Source: Erinaceus europaeus (Eukaryota; Chordata; Mammalia; Eulipotyphla; Erinaceidae). Taken from it: 64,000 nt of DNA. Location of the stretch: assembly GCF_950295315.1 (NCBI RefSeq), contig NC_080164.1:56869296-56933295 (forward strand). Reading direction: 5' to 3'. The notes below the pieces were generated by a model that worked only from the letters and a program-made list of their open reading frames with translations, did no database searches and was not told where the DNA came from. The translations under genes and the position numbers were made by a program. Positions 35,332 through 47,484 of the stretch are shown piece after piece (position 1 is the first letter of the stretch; every line of letters begins with the position of its first letter).

Positions 35332-36829
35332 CCTTTATTTCTTTTTCTATGTGGCTGCATGAGCCAACTCCCCTTCCTGGAATTCTGGAAAGTTTCCGTA
35401 TTCTTCACTGAAGTATTTCCTACCTATTCTGTAGGACTCAGTGATCTTTTTCCTGACTTCAGAGCTTTAGTTCAATACCTTTTGTCCAATCTTCATTGAT
35501 TTGTACTGCGTGCAAATCACTGTCGTAGACACTGCAAGTACTGGGACCAAAGAGCGAAACTATTGCACATGCCACCATGGAACTCACTTTCTATCAGAAC
35601 AAACAGTTTCCAACAAATATTTCAAAGATAAATGTTTAGTTCATGAACAGTTACAAAGCACTTACAGATGAAGTACAGAATATCAAGAATGCATATACTC
35701 GAGTACTGATACAGTTTGGGGTTCAAATAGTTTTTTTAAGGGGAGGTGTTGAGTTAAGATATAAAAGATGATGAGTATTAACTCAAGGGAATAGAGTAGG
35801 ACAATTCAGGAAAAGAATTTACCATACTCTGACTTATACAGATTCTTGAGGAGTAATCAGTCTGCCTTCAAGAGCTTTTAATTTATAGGAATACCCTCCT
35901 TAGCCACCCTAGGCAGCAATGACCTGCTTTTTTCTTGGCAGTTTGGGAAGTTATTGTTGGAACTAACAGTTTGACTTCTTTTCATATTTTCCCTGTTCAC
36001 TTATTAATTCATTCATTTAATCAGTAAATATAGAACATCTAGGAAGATCCCAAGTATAGGATGCTCATGTTTCATATTCATTTACTTAAGCAACTATCTT
36101 TAATATATCTATATACATATGTAAACATATATATGTTATGTCTATCTGATCTTGTTTACTATACTACTATCCTAACTATAGACATGTCTTTCTTAACTGG
36201 CTGTCCCATCCAGTGACCTATATACAGTAGGTACTCAGAGATGATAATGACCCCAGATGACCTCTGCTGATCTTTCATGCAGCTGTATCTGATACACTTT
36301 TTAAATCCCTGGCAACATCTTGCAGTGTTGAATGTTTCTAGCCTAACAAAAAAACATAATTAGGAAGGTAAATCTGCTGAAGCTGAAACAAATCATTTAA
36401 TTCATTCCACAAGCCAAATGGAAAATGATTTTGAGATTATCCACCGTATTGGGTTATCTGCTCTACTGCTCTGTACCATTAGCTCAGGCAGTTGGGAATT
36501 GCCTGCAATTCACAAAGAAGCAGATTGTGTTTGGTTTGTATTGGCTCTGTACCCTCCTCTGAAGTGGCTGTGCGTCTTCTCCAATTCGGCTAAGGCAGCC
36601 AGTTAGGATGGCCAAGAAACCAAGTGGGTTTGTCCCATGTTGGGGCTTCTGTGTAGTAAGAGGTTGTGTGCTTTCCTTTTACTCTAATTCACCATCAGTA
36701 GGTTTACTTAGTCACTTGCATTTTGGAGTGAGATGGTTTCCTGTTAACCTTTCACTTTCCTTAGGTGCAAACATAACTTGATACTGTCTTACAAAAGCTC
36801 AATTTCCTTTCATATTGCTAAGTATTCAC
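35332..36829. other. Unique non-coding sequence
   Basis: No gene. 36360-36610 is a less AT-rich, repeat-free stretch that could be conserved. Confidence 0.4.
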
Positions 36830-36985
36830 TTATTTTTATTTATGTCATATGAGCTAGAGTTTCACATATGAGAGAAGTTGGAGCACCACTCTGATGCATG
36901 CTGGCCTAGGTATCAAACTGATAACCTTGGGCATGGACGTCTTGTTCTCTATCAGCTGAACTATTCCTGATATAGAGATGAATGC
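36830..36985 (-). mobile_element. tRNA-derived SINE, family B or D, diverged
   Basis: GCACCACTCTGATGCATGC, ATAACCTTGGGCATGGACG and TCTATCAGCTGAACTATTCC match the minus-strand pattern. Confidence 0.55.
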
Positions 36986-37294
36986 TGGCTTTGCTACTAA
37001 GTAAGAGGTTTAAACCATGCAAAAGTTGGGATGATGAGCATTTTAGCATTTGAAGTGACTCATATTCTTTAACATCTGAAATATTATATTGCTTCTCTGG
37101 CTTTAAAAAATTCACACATCTAGAATGGCAGAGTGGGGTGGTGCCATCATGAGATACCAACTGTAAGATCTGTGGGAACTGACCCTTAGATCACCTTGCT
37201 TTATTCAAAGACAATTTTGAATGAAAAAATACTGATAAGAGCCGTGCTTGTGAAAAGTGCAGTTTTGAGGTTCAATGCTGCAGGTCTTAACTTT

Positions 37295-37460
37295 GATTTA
37301 TTGTTATTATTATTATTATTATTTGAGATAGAGACAAAGAAGCTGAAAGGCAGAGAAAAAGTGAAAGAGACTACAGAACTGAAGTTTCCTTCAATGCTAT
37401 CAGACTTGGGCTTGAATCTGGATCAGGCACATGGCAAAGAAGCACACTATTTAAATTAGC
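37295..37460 (-). mobile_element. tRNA-derived SINE, family D, with (ATT)n
   Basis: (TTA)n at 37303-37323, then ACTGAAGTTTCCTTCAATGC and GGCTTGAATCTGGATCAGG. Confidence 0.6.
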
Positions 37461-37499
37461 AAATTTCCTAGTCCTACAGGTTTTTAAAAGATTTCCTTA

Positions 37500-37619
37500 T
37501 TGGGGTCAGGATATAGCTTAAGTGGTAGAAGACATGTCTTACTAGGCACAAGACCCCGACATCACATGGGGACACCATGGCACTGAGAAAGCCCATGGAT
37601 GGTGGGGCAGCACTACAAT

Positions 37620-37672
<53 letters not shown>

Positions 37673-37830
37673 TCACACACCACACACACACACACACACA
37701 CATACATCATACATACATACACACACAACACACACACATACACACACATACACACACACAACACACACACAACACACACACATACATACATACACTATAC
37801 TCATTCTATCTCTCTCATATACTCTTTTTA
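37500..37830 (+). mobile_element. tRNA-derived SINE, family D, with expanded (CT)n(CA)n tail
   Basis: GGGGTCAGGATATAGCTTAAG then TGGTAGAAGACATGTC is a sense tRNA-like head; GAGAAAGCCCATGGATGG leads into CT at 37620-37641 and a long CA-rich tract to about 37795. The long CA/TG frames here are low-complexity artefacts. Confidence 0.75.
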
Positions 37831-38802
37831 AAAAGTTAAAAATATATAAGTAGAAATTTAAAAATATTCCTTTATTTTGTTATTTAGAAAGAGATTTGCA
37901 TTATGGTCATATCCTGTGCTGAGGATCAAATCTGGGGCTTCATTCAAAGCACATTTGAAACACCTACCTGGCCACCAGTGATGTATTTTAAAGAGGATTC
38001 TGATTTCTGTTCTCTAAACCTGGAAGTGAGCCCTTCTATAATTAACAATGAAGAAGATTCAGAACATATAGATAGATGGAGGTAAAAGGTAGATGGAGGA
38101 ATTTTAGACTCATAAACCACTGTTTTACTTTATGAATTTGATCGCAGAGTAGCTAAGAAGTTACTTTGATAGTTTCAAGAATTTTTCTTCACAAAACAGT
38201 ATTAAGTAAATGGATAAAAGTAGTTTTTCTTCATTACCTTTGTTCAATGAATCTAGGTGGCCTATGAAGAGTGTCAGTGGCCCTGGTGCTCAGCAGACCT
38301 GGATGCTCCTACTTGGCCATTGTGGTAGGCCTACATATTGGCACCTGTCATGCTGCATTAGGAAAGCTGCTTATGAGTTTGGCTGCTTGTTCTCAGAATG
38401 TAGGAAGGTAGAAGTCTTGGGGGAAGTAAGTTAATAAAAAGGAAACACCTGAATCAAAGTAGGTTACTTAAGTAGATAAGGCAATTTGCTAATATCGTAG
38501 TAGAAATGATGCTTTACAACTACCCAGATAGAATGAAGGTCAACTGACAGTGTCTTATAAAAAGTCTCAGAACTTTTCTAACAAAAGTATTGTGATCTAA
38601 TGCAGAATGATTCATTCTCAATTAAACTAAGAAAGGCCACAGTTCTCTAAATTGCAGCATAATGGTAGGGTGTCCTCATTGTGGATAGAGTTTGTGCCTG
38701 GAAGTGTCATGGTCCAAGGCAAGGAAGTTCTTTTCTCTCTCATTAAAAAAGTTGTCTTGTGGATTATGAAATTGTGTATGTGCATAGCTCCAACTCTACA
38801 AA
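37831..38802. other. Unique non-coding sequence
   Basis: No gene or clear repeat seen. Confidence 0.4.
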
Positions 38803-38985
38803 GTAAAATAAAATAAAATAAAATAAAAGCAATGTGGTCCAGGAGGTGGTACAGTGGATAAAGCCTTGGGACTCTCAAGCACGACATCCTGAGTTCACTC
38901 CCCCATAGTACATGTACCAGAGTGATGTCTGGTTCATTGTCTCTCCCTTTACTTTCTCATTCATAAATAAAATGTAAAATATATA
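38803..38985 (+). mobile_element. (TAAAA)n and tRNA-derived SINE, family B
   Basis: Pentanucleotide run at 38803-38827, then a clean sense copy: GTCCAGGAGGTGGTACAGTG, GACTCTCAAGCACGACAT, CAGAGTGATGTCTGGTTC and an AATAAAATG tail. Confidence 0.92.
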
Positions 38986-39154
38986 TATATATAGGTGACC
39001 CCCAAAACTTATGATTTGTAAAGCTGTCAAATCTCTAATAAAACATTTAAGAAAATCAAGATGTTCTTAATGTCTAATAGCACTGAAAAACACTAATTAA
39101 GTGACCTGGGATAGTAATTTACTCTGTATCTCCCTTCCATGTGGATGTCCTCAT

Positions 39155-39305
39155 TCCCTCCTTTTTTTCCCTCTGCCTCCTCCTCCTTTTTCTCCTTCTC
39201 TTTCTCTCTCCTTTATTTCCCTTCTTCCCCTCCTACTCCTCCCTTTCTCACTTTCTTTTTTCTCCCTTCCTCCCTCCCTCCATTTCTTCCTTCCTTCCTT
39301 TTCCT
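39155..39305. repeat. Polypyrimidine tract
   Basis: About 150 bp of nearly pure C/T with CCTCC, TTCC and CTTT motifs. Confidence 0.9.
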
Positions 39306-39460
39306 TTATTCGTCCTTGGCTTTACTGCTGCAGGCCAACATTTTCAGATAGACACCAAAACTTCCTCAATTTGATGGGGACTGGGTTTGAATCTGGGTTG
39401 TCCTCATGGCAAAGCATGCACACTACCCGGATAAGTTACTTTGCAGATCTCAATATGTAT
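39306..39460 (-). mobile_element. tRNA-derived SINE, family D
   Basis: GCTGCAGGCCAACATTTTCA, AAAACTTCCTCAATTTGATG and TTTGAATCTGGGTTGTCC parallel the other family D copies. Confidence 0.6.
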
Positions 39461-39499
39461 GTCTTCTTTCCTATACCTCTACTTGGATGTTGGCTACAA

Positions 39500-39705
39500 T
39501 GATAAACCCGAACTTGGTTCTTCTGATGACAACCAACAAGAAGACAGGCCTGTTGACCATATAACCACAAAGAACTGAATTCTGTCAATAACCACACAAG
39601 CTTTGAAGAGAACTCACAGCTCCTGGCCTACAGAAACTGAAATAATGTGTGCCCTTCTATGTCACTAAATTTGTGGTAGTTTGTCTCTCAGCAATATAAA
39701 GCCAA
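39500..39705 (+). mobile_element. MLT1-like (MaLR) LTR relic
   Basis: AGCTCCTGGCCTACAGAAAC and GTCACTAAATTTGTGGTAGTT then TGTCTCTCAGCAATATAAAG follow the 3' end of MLT1 LTRs. Confidence 0.6.
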
Positions 39706-40563
39706 AGTAGTTGTTTTCTTTATAAAATGGTATATTATAAAACTTTCAAATATCAGTGTACCCAAGTAGTCTCATAGGACTTTACATGTAAAATCACAGT
39801 CAACTCTCAATTTTTGGCCCACAAGCATTACAATATAAAAACAAGCTATATCTGCACTCCTGCTGCCACCCAACTGTTTTCGTCTCCAATGGAGGAGCTT
39901 TAGCAGTGGAGGCCAATAACTGTACCTTTGAAACATCAGGTCTATCTCATGGTGCCCTGCTGTTGTAGGGCTTTTTTTGCAGTTGTCATAGCACAGACAT
40001 TTTTGAACCAAGTGGGGATTGTTAGTCCTGAGGGGTTTGGGCAGAAGGGATTGATGACAAGTCTCTTTCCTCTGCTAACAGCTCTAAGGCTCCTGGAATT
40101 TCAACTGAAGCTGTATATTGAGAACCTACTAGGTTATCCAGACAGACTTTCATGCTGTTTCTTTCCTGTTTTGCCCCAGGGAAGATCTGGCCAACTATAT
40201 ATTCATTGCTGTTTTCCCCATTATTTATTACCTAGGCAGAATAGCATGATTAATTATTGATCATAGACCAGTAACTGATTAAAGTGTAGTTCTGATCAGC
40301 AGTCAAAAGTCATTTGTTTTCTGGCATTTGTAGTCACTGTATAGAGTGTGGCAGAACAGTATTCCCTCTTTTCATTGTATAAAATACGACACCTGTAGGC
40401 AGACTATAGTTATAAGCCAGCAACAGAGCCCTTCACCCATACTTTGTCTTAATAAATGAGAAATAATGATTTGCCCAAAGAGAGAAACTGTTTGGAAGAC
40501 TTATATGTAGAACATATGATATGAAATATAATAGGAGCATTCTAATTAGAATTGTACTTCATG
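39706..40563. other. Unique non-coding sequence
   Basis: No gene or clear repeat seen. Confidence 0.4.
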
Positions 40564-40813
40564 CAGACTGGGAGTATGGACCGACCAGTCAACACCCATG
40601 TTCAGCGGGGAAGCAATTACAAAAGCCAGACCTTCTACCTTCTGCAACCCACAATGACCCTGGGTCCATGCTCCCAGAGGGATAGAGAATGGGAAAGCTA
40701 TCAGGGGAGGGGGTGGGTTATGGAGATTGGGTGGTGGGAATTGCGTGGAATTGTACCCCTCCTACCCTATGGTTTCGTTAATTAATCCTTTCTTAAATTA
40801 AAAAAAAAAAAAA
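40564..40813 (+). mobile_element. Family X retroposon, short copy
   Basis: Starts within the shared body (CAGACTGGGAGTATGGACC) and ends in an A run. AGAATTGTAC(T/C)TCATG at about 40548 and 40813 is the target duplication, and part of it recurs once more just downstream. Confidence 0.9.
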
Positions 40814-41144
40814 GAATTGTACCTCATGGACAATTGTACCTCATGTTTTGCTGAAGAAAAATTCCCTAGGAATAACTCTTTACCAGCTGGGAAGCAGATC
40901 AAATTGGCCTCATTTTTACTTTACTTCAGGGCTCCTCTTCACCTCTTTCTCAATCTTACCTTCTTTCTTTCTCTCCCTTCCTTTCCTGCACTGATCCTTT
41001 ACTCTCCCTCCCTTACTTTCTTTTTTAGAGTTTTCCTTGAATGCTCTATCAGGAGTTAACAAAATTTGGCCCCAAAGTGAAATCTAGCTTACTAGCTGTT
41101 TTTATAAATAATGTTTTGGAGTACAGCCAGGATCTATCATTTTC

Positions 41145-41416
41145 TTTTTTTAATTATTTATTTATCATTTATTCCCTTTTGTTGCTCGTTATTTTATTGT
41201 TGTAGTTATTATTGTTGTCATCGTTGTTGGATAGGACAGAGAGAAATGGAGGGAGGAGGGGAAAACGGAGGGGGAGAGAAAAATAGACACCTGCAGACCT
41301 GCTTCACCACTTGTGAAGTGACTCCCCTGCAGGTGGGGAGCCGGGGGCTCGCACCGGGATCCTTACACTGGTCCTTGCGCTTTGTGCCACGTGCTTTTAA
41401 CCCACTGTACTGACTA
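41145..41416 (-). mobile_element. tRNA-derived SINE, family A
   Basis: Minus-strand copy bounded by CCAGGATCTATCATTTTC (41127-41144) and CCAGGATCTGTCATTTTC (from 41417). Confidence 0.93.
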
Positions 41417-41434
41417 CCAGGATCTGTCATTTTC

Positions 41435-42899
41435 ATGTTGTCTGCTGGTGCTTTTGCATAACAGTGTCAATTGAATAGATACGACAGAAGTCATATTGTA
41501 TGTGAAGCTTAAGATACTAGCAGGGCTTTTCCAGAGGAAGTTTGCCAACCACTATTCTGTGTACTTGGGGACACAGTCATGGATATACCATAGTCCCTTT
41601 CTTTGAGTTACTTATCTGATTAAACCATGTTTTAAAGGGTAGTTTGATGGATATTTGAATGAGTTACGACAGGAAACACATATTATGTATTTTAGAAATG
41701 AGATCAAAGAATGACACCTCAGCTGAGGTAATAATTAGAGCTGAAATATTCCTGGCAGTTTGGAAGTGGAGAAAAAGTATCCAGACTTGAATTCTATAGG
41801 TCATATACTTATTTTATCTTCCATAAAATACTCTATTCAAAGTTATAACACTTTCTTTGGAGGAAATGTTTTATTTGCCAGTAACAAAGTTTTTGCTGAA
41901 TTTTCTGCTTAAAAATATTTTAAATATGGGTAACTTTGTGGAACTGAATTTTTCTTTTGCATGTTGGAACAAATTGATGCACTTCCTAAGATGGGGGGTG
42001 TCAAGACATCTTTGTTCATCAAACTCTCTCAGATTCCCAGGGGTGCTTCATAAATTACTGCCTTTTTCTTAAAGAGCATAAGAACTTATCTCCACTGTTT
42101 GATGCAGTGCAAATGGGAGTCAGCAGCAGCTAAAGAGGAGTTTCTGCATGCCAACAGAGTAGCCTTAGTATTTGCTGCAAGAGTGCTCCTAAAATCTTGG
42201 CAGGGAGCCTCTTCCCTGCCCCATCCACCCCACATTCTCTTCTCACCTTGAACTGGAGCTGGTAGCTAGGCTAATTCCAAAACACACAAACATGAAAGGT
42301 TTTTTTTCTTCCCCAAAATGTTCAAACTCAAAGTGGATAGTTTATTTCAGGAATCTAGCTTCAGTTCACTTGGGCTGATCTCCTGGCCAAGCACAGAGAG
42401 AACCCAATTGTGAAAATCAAGTAAAGATCAGAAGCCAATTGTGCCAAATTTGTGAACTTTTTCCCATCAGAGCAGAAAGTAGATCTGATGCCAGTTTGCT
42501 CTAGAAAAAGGGAAATGTTATAAGAATGCTAAGAATCATTAGAAAATGAGGTTTAAAAATGGGCAGAGTGCCTATGCTAAAAAAAAAAAAAAAAAAGCAA
42601 AATCACTAGGATAGGTGAAACCATCATGACCATCTAGTTACTGCAGTATCAATTATTGTGCAAAAGTATTTTACCCAAAAACTTTCTAAGGCAAAAAAGA
42701 ACTTGCCTCTACAGAATATGGAATGAATGCTCATTGACTGAGCTGGCTTATTATGACATTTAGACTTACACATGAAACTCTATAATCTCTACACACAGTT
42801 GTTAGATTCTCTAACCCAGAAAATAGAGGTCTCTTGCATACCTAGGGGTGGTGATAACATGAACATTTGAACCTAGCACTTGAGGTAGCTATACCTGTG
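41435..42899. other. Unique non-coding sequence
   Basis: An A run lies at 42580-42596. No gene. Confidence 0.4.
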
Positions 42900-43110
42900 T
42901 GAATCCCTGTCCCCATTTTTTGATTTGAAGCTTTTATCTAGTTTCCCAGCTTCTCAGAATCCTAGTTGCTTCGTATGTGAAAAGAGAATCATATATACTA
43001 ATGCCAAGTGAACACTGCAAGGATTTTATGCAGTAATGTATATCAATTAGTACCATGCCCAACACATAGCAGGAGATTAGTAAGTCTTGGTAAATTTTAT
43101 TTTTTAGTTT
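42900..43110 (+). mobile_element. MIR/L2-like relic
   Basis: AGTTTCCCAGCTTCTCAGAA, AACACTGCAAGGATTTTATG and CCATGCCCAACACATAGCAGG follow the MIR order. Confidence 0.55.
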
Positions 43111-43339
43111 AACGCTACAGTGATCTGACTTCCTAAGAGACTTGAGCATGTTACATAATGGCTTGGATTCACCGGTTCACACACTTGCCCACAAACTCTT
43201 AGTATGTGCTACCGAAGCAATTAAAATCAGAATGATGCTTACTGAGCAATTTGTGAGCACAGATTTGATTATCGTCTGAAGAATGGACAACAGAAAGGAC
43301 AGTAGAATCTTCAAGCGGCAAGTCTATTTACTCAACATC

Positions 43340-44130
43340 TACTAAATAAACAGTATGTGTTAGAAACTGGGCAATGGCTTGGGAGACAAAGATGAATAAA
43401 ATATTGTTCTTGGCTCAACATTTTATAGTCTACTTACTCTATGGATATGTTAACAGAATATTATAATGCTGTGTGAAAAGTTCCATAGTGGAGTCTATGG
43501 GATTCAGATGGCTGCAAGAGGACTGAAATGGCCTCGTGGAAGAAGAAACCTTTGAGCTGAAATTCAAAGAATGAGCTAATGTTTTTCAGGCAGGCGGGGC
43601 AGATAGGAGGAGGACATGGCAGGCAAAAGGAACCATGCAAAAAGGCATGAGACATGAAAGATCATAGTAGTTCAGTATTGCTGGAGCGTAAAGTACTTGT
43701 AGGAGATAGTGAGATGCAACTCTAGAGGATGGCTGAGTACTATATACCTCACCAAATATTTGGTTTTAATTCTCTAGGTGAGAGGGAGCCATTGAGAAGT
43801 TTTGAGTAGATTAGTCACTTGATTCAGGATTCTTGTCAGAAAGATAATCTGATTGGAGTAATATGTAGAACTAATTGGATCCAGGGAGATGGATTAGTTA
43901 AGAGACTATTACAAGTACCCTGGCAACAATGTTCTGATTCAAGACTATGGCAATAAAGAGGAAAAGGAAAAAATTCTTATGTGAGGTGCTAAGGGGGTAG
44001 GAACTGATGCATACTGACAGCTGAGTGTTGAGTGAAGTTTGACTTAGGTGAATAGATCACTCAAATTTGATATGGGTGCTTGAGATATTTTTGTGAACTG
44101 ATGTGGAATCCAGACCCTGGTATGGATGTT
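43340..44130 (+). mobile_element. Ancient interspersed repeat, L2-type
   Basis: In order: TTTGAGCTGAAATTCAAAGA, ACCATGCAAAAAGGCATGAG, AGTAGTTCAGTATTGCTGG, GAGGGAGCCATTGAGAAGT, AGTCACTTGATTCAGGATT and AGAGACTATTACAAGTACCC. This colinear block matches a widespread old mammalian repeat that I would assign to L2; the family name is from memory. Confidence 0.5.
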
Positions 44131-46070
44131 TGCTTTTTGTGTGTGTGTGTGAAACAAATATTGACCTGCTTGTAAGAGCTTTAATTTTACCTCTTTAATT
44201 ATTTCCCCAACCCCCTTTTGCTAAGAAGTGGACATAAATGGTCATGTCCTTGTCATTTATGACATTTATTTACTTATTTATTTTTATATTTTTCAAGTTC
44301 AATATCACTTTTTTTGAGGAAATGTTGACAGAACTTATAGGGGTACATTTCCACATATGTCCAAGATAGGTGTCAGTATGTCAAAACAGCTTCTTAAAAA
44401 CTCTTAGTAAAACTAGAGATTCATTCCTTCAGTGCAATTCTTATTGAGTGATACATGGTTGCTTATCTATGGATGGGTCAGCCTAAGCCAAAGTGAAAGA
44501 GTACAAGCTGCTTATGGATCTTAGTCTATCATCATAAAGCCTACCAACAAAAATGGACAATTCACGTTTCCTCAAAATTCTAGTTTCTTGAAACTGCTGA
44601 ATACAATCTCTAATACCTCCCGGATCATATTTAAATATCGCACAAGTATCCTCATTGCTCACCTATCTATACACATGTCTATCCATTGTTGATTATCTTT
44701 GATTATCTACAGAAACTACCTGTGAGTTTTAATAGGCAGTCTGAATCATTTATCAACCTTTGCATCATGAAAGAATCAGGAAAATTTAAGTAGAATTGAA
44801 AACACCTTTTGCCAAACCTAAAACTCACAGAGCTTGTTTGTTTGCTTTGCTCTGAAATGCAAATCTACTGTTTGTCAATATCTAGTATGTAATTTTATAA
44901 ATGTGATATAAGCATTTTGCACATATATGGTTGTGTGTGAACAGAATTTTTTTAAAGATTATTTGCTAATGAAGTCATTGGTGGAGACATCTTTTAGTAT
45001 ATGTGTGTATAAATATGTATATGTTTGCATATATATGCTTTATATGTACACTCGAACTGTTCTGTAATATATGTTGATTTTTGTAGTACATGTGATATTA
45101 AAAGAAAATTTGTTAATACTTTAAATGCCCTATCATTGTGAATTCATTTTATATTCATTGTAATAGCATTGATCAAAATGAATTCATTTGGTATTCATGT
45201 AGATGTCACATGTACTTCCATAGGTGTTTCATTGTAAATTAGCATTTCTCAGAGGACACTTAAAATAAGTGTTACTGAAAGTCCTCATTACACATATTGC
45301 TAAGATTAGTACATTAAGGATCATGTACTTACATAGTACTAATGCATTTCTGCCACTTAAAATACTGTATTACTCCTTTCTGATAACTCGCAAGTATCTA
45401 AGGCAATTTTGAGAATAACTGAGATCCTAAAGGAAGTGGTAGTTTTATGAGAGAGCAGGTTGCCTATATTTTGATCTGAATTTTTCATAAAATTAAACAT
45501 CTGTTAGGTAAAAAAAAAAGGTTAAAAATTAAATTGACATGACTTTAACATTGTTACCCTAAGAAAGTAGAACCTTACCTAATTTTATTTTTGGCCAGTC
45601 ACCATTTTTCAAAAATTAATGTGACATGGGGAATTTGTGGAACAGACTACAGATTTGCCAAGAGAACATGAATTCCTGGACGTACTATTTTGAGCTTGAC
45701 GTATCTCAGTTGCCACAAACATACAAGCAAATGAAGGATCATCCATCTTTGTGATTTATGCTGTCCTTGTAACTTACCCATTACTATATGGGGCTGAATT
45801 CTTGTTATGATTATCATGGATGTTGGAAGGCAATGGTGTTGGCTCACCTGAGTGGCTGCTGGCTCTGTGGGAATTCATGAGTAAATCAGGGGTTGTTTAT
45901 TGTCAAGGAACTGAGCATTCTGCAGCAAAAGAGGGAAGGTTTTATTAAGTTGTGAGGTGATAGCAAGAGACTTGCAGATCAATCAGGAAAAGCTGTGGGA
46001 TTTTTTGGGAAAGTCTAAATGTTGGTTGGGATGTCTATCTTTAAGTCACTATTAAAAAGAGCTCTGAGGG
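44131..46070. other. Unique non-coding sequence
   Basis: Short (GT)n at about 44138-44150. No gene or clear repeat. Confidence 0.4.
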
Positions 46071-46280
46071 GGGTGCTGGGCAATGGCACACTGGGTTGGG
46101 TGTATATATCACAATGTATAAGAACCTGAGTTCAAGCCTCTGGTCCCTACCCGCAAAGGGAAAACTTCACCATTGGTGAAGTGCTACAGATGCCTTTCTT
46201 CTTCTTTCCCTCTGTGTCTCCCCCTTCATTCTTGATACCTCTCTGACTCTATTAAATAAATAACAAATTTAAAAGAAAAA
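46071..46280 (+). mobile_element. tRNA-derived SINE, family A
   Basis: Sense copy between TCTGAGGG direct repeats (46063-46070 and 46281-46288). Confidence 0.85.
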
Positions 46281-46288
46281 TCTGAGGG

Positions 46289-46552
46289 ACCAACAGTAGA
46301 TTATACATGTACCAGGACTCAGGTTGGAGCTCTGGGTCACTACATTGGAATGCCTGCATTAGGAAAGCTTCAAGAGCACCGGAGTGGTATGGAAATGTCT
46401 CTCCTTTATCTCTGATCTTCTATATCTCTCTTTCTCTTACCCTCTGTCTAGAAAGAAGGGAGAAGAATTACCATCAGAAGCAGTGGTAGTCACCTACCTC
46501 CAGCAGTGACCCTGGTGGCAATTAAAAAAAAGAAGAAAGAAAGAAAAAAAGT
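46289..46552 (+). mobile_element. tRNA-derived SINE, family B, with long-tail module
   Basis: Begins immediately after the previous copy's duplication. It has ACATGTACCAGGACTCAGG, then the CAGTGACCCTGGTGGCAATT tail and AAGAAAG runs. Confidence 0.65.
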
Positions 46553-46666
46553 TAGAAAGAAAGGGAGAGAGAGAGATAGAGAGAAGGGGAAGCATTAAAA
46601 ATATGCCAAAAAAGTCACTGTGGAGAGACTGCTGGAAGCGGGACTACGAGCAGCAGCAGATTGCTT

Positions 46667-46752
46667 TCTCTCCTCTCCTCTCCTCTCCTCTCCTCTCCTC
46701 TCCTCTCCTCTCCTCTCCTCTCCTCTCCTCTCCTCTCCTCTCTTCTCCTCTC
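46667..46752 (+). repeat. (TCTCC)n tandem array in the L1 5' region
   Basis: About 15 near-perfect CTCCT pentamers. Frames on both strands here are low-complexity artefacts. Confidence 0.95.
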
Positions 46753-47484
46753 TCAGATCAAATAGGAATACCAAAGGAGACCACCTGGGACCGAAATGAG
46801 ACAGGACTGGAATGACTAAAGGAACCCACCAGAACACCGGTGAGTGCAAACACATGTGGCTGGTGACAGAAAGCAACCTAGGGAGAGATTAAATGGCTGG
46901 TAACAGTCCCGGCAGTGTGTCAGTTGAGACACCACCTCCAGTCTGTTTCACCAACAAGGGGACAGCTGAGGGGAGGAGAGGACTCCCCGGAGACTCACCA
47001 AGTACAACTCTGGGTCTTCATTGCTACTGCCCTCAGAGTCTGGTGCAGTGGCAGGGAGAGGCACGAGGGGACAGAGATCTAGCCAGGAAACTCAGGAGAA
47101 GACCTAAACATCGGTGGCATAGCGGTGGGGCTGTGAAAGTCTCTTTGCATAACCACTGGAGTATTTCTGCCACACCCTGCTTTATCTCTTGATCAGGAGT
47201 CAGTGATTAAGCTAAGAATTAAGCTATAGTTTAAAAGCCCTCAGGCTCCCATAGCCTACAGGGAAGAAAAATAAAAAGAGGCTTTTAAACCACTGAGCTC
47301 CAACTCAGGGATTAAAATACTATTGAAACAACTGTTAACTTCCACCACTATGAACCCTTTAATTAACTTACTTAGACACAAGTGAATCCAGGCAATAGTG
47401 ATCAGTAATTTGAAAAGTACTGAGAGAGGGATCTCATAACATAATATATAAAATCAACAAGGAGAAATACTAGAGAAACAAACC

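Noticed and set aside
37577..37853. Overlapping 84-105 codon frames of repeated Thr-His or Val-Cys
   Set aside because: They are translations of a CA/TG microsatellite in several frames, with no start context or family resemblance.
39101..39502. 133-codon frame rich in Ser, Pro, Leu and Phe
   Set aside because: It spans a polypyrimidine tract and then a SINE; coding is not supported.
46671..46750. CRISPR-like regular array
   Set aside because: It is a simple pentamer repeat without spacers, in a mammalian genome.
46595..46876. Frames with Arg-Glu-Glu or Ser-Pro-Leu repeats
   Set aside because: They read through the TCTCC array of the L1 5' region.
47097..47170. Possible family B SINE inside the L1 5' region
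   Set aside because: GTGAAAGTCTCTTTGCATAACCACT resembles part of family B, but the rest of the SINE and a target duplication are missing.
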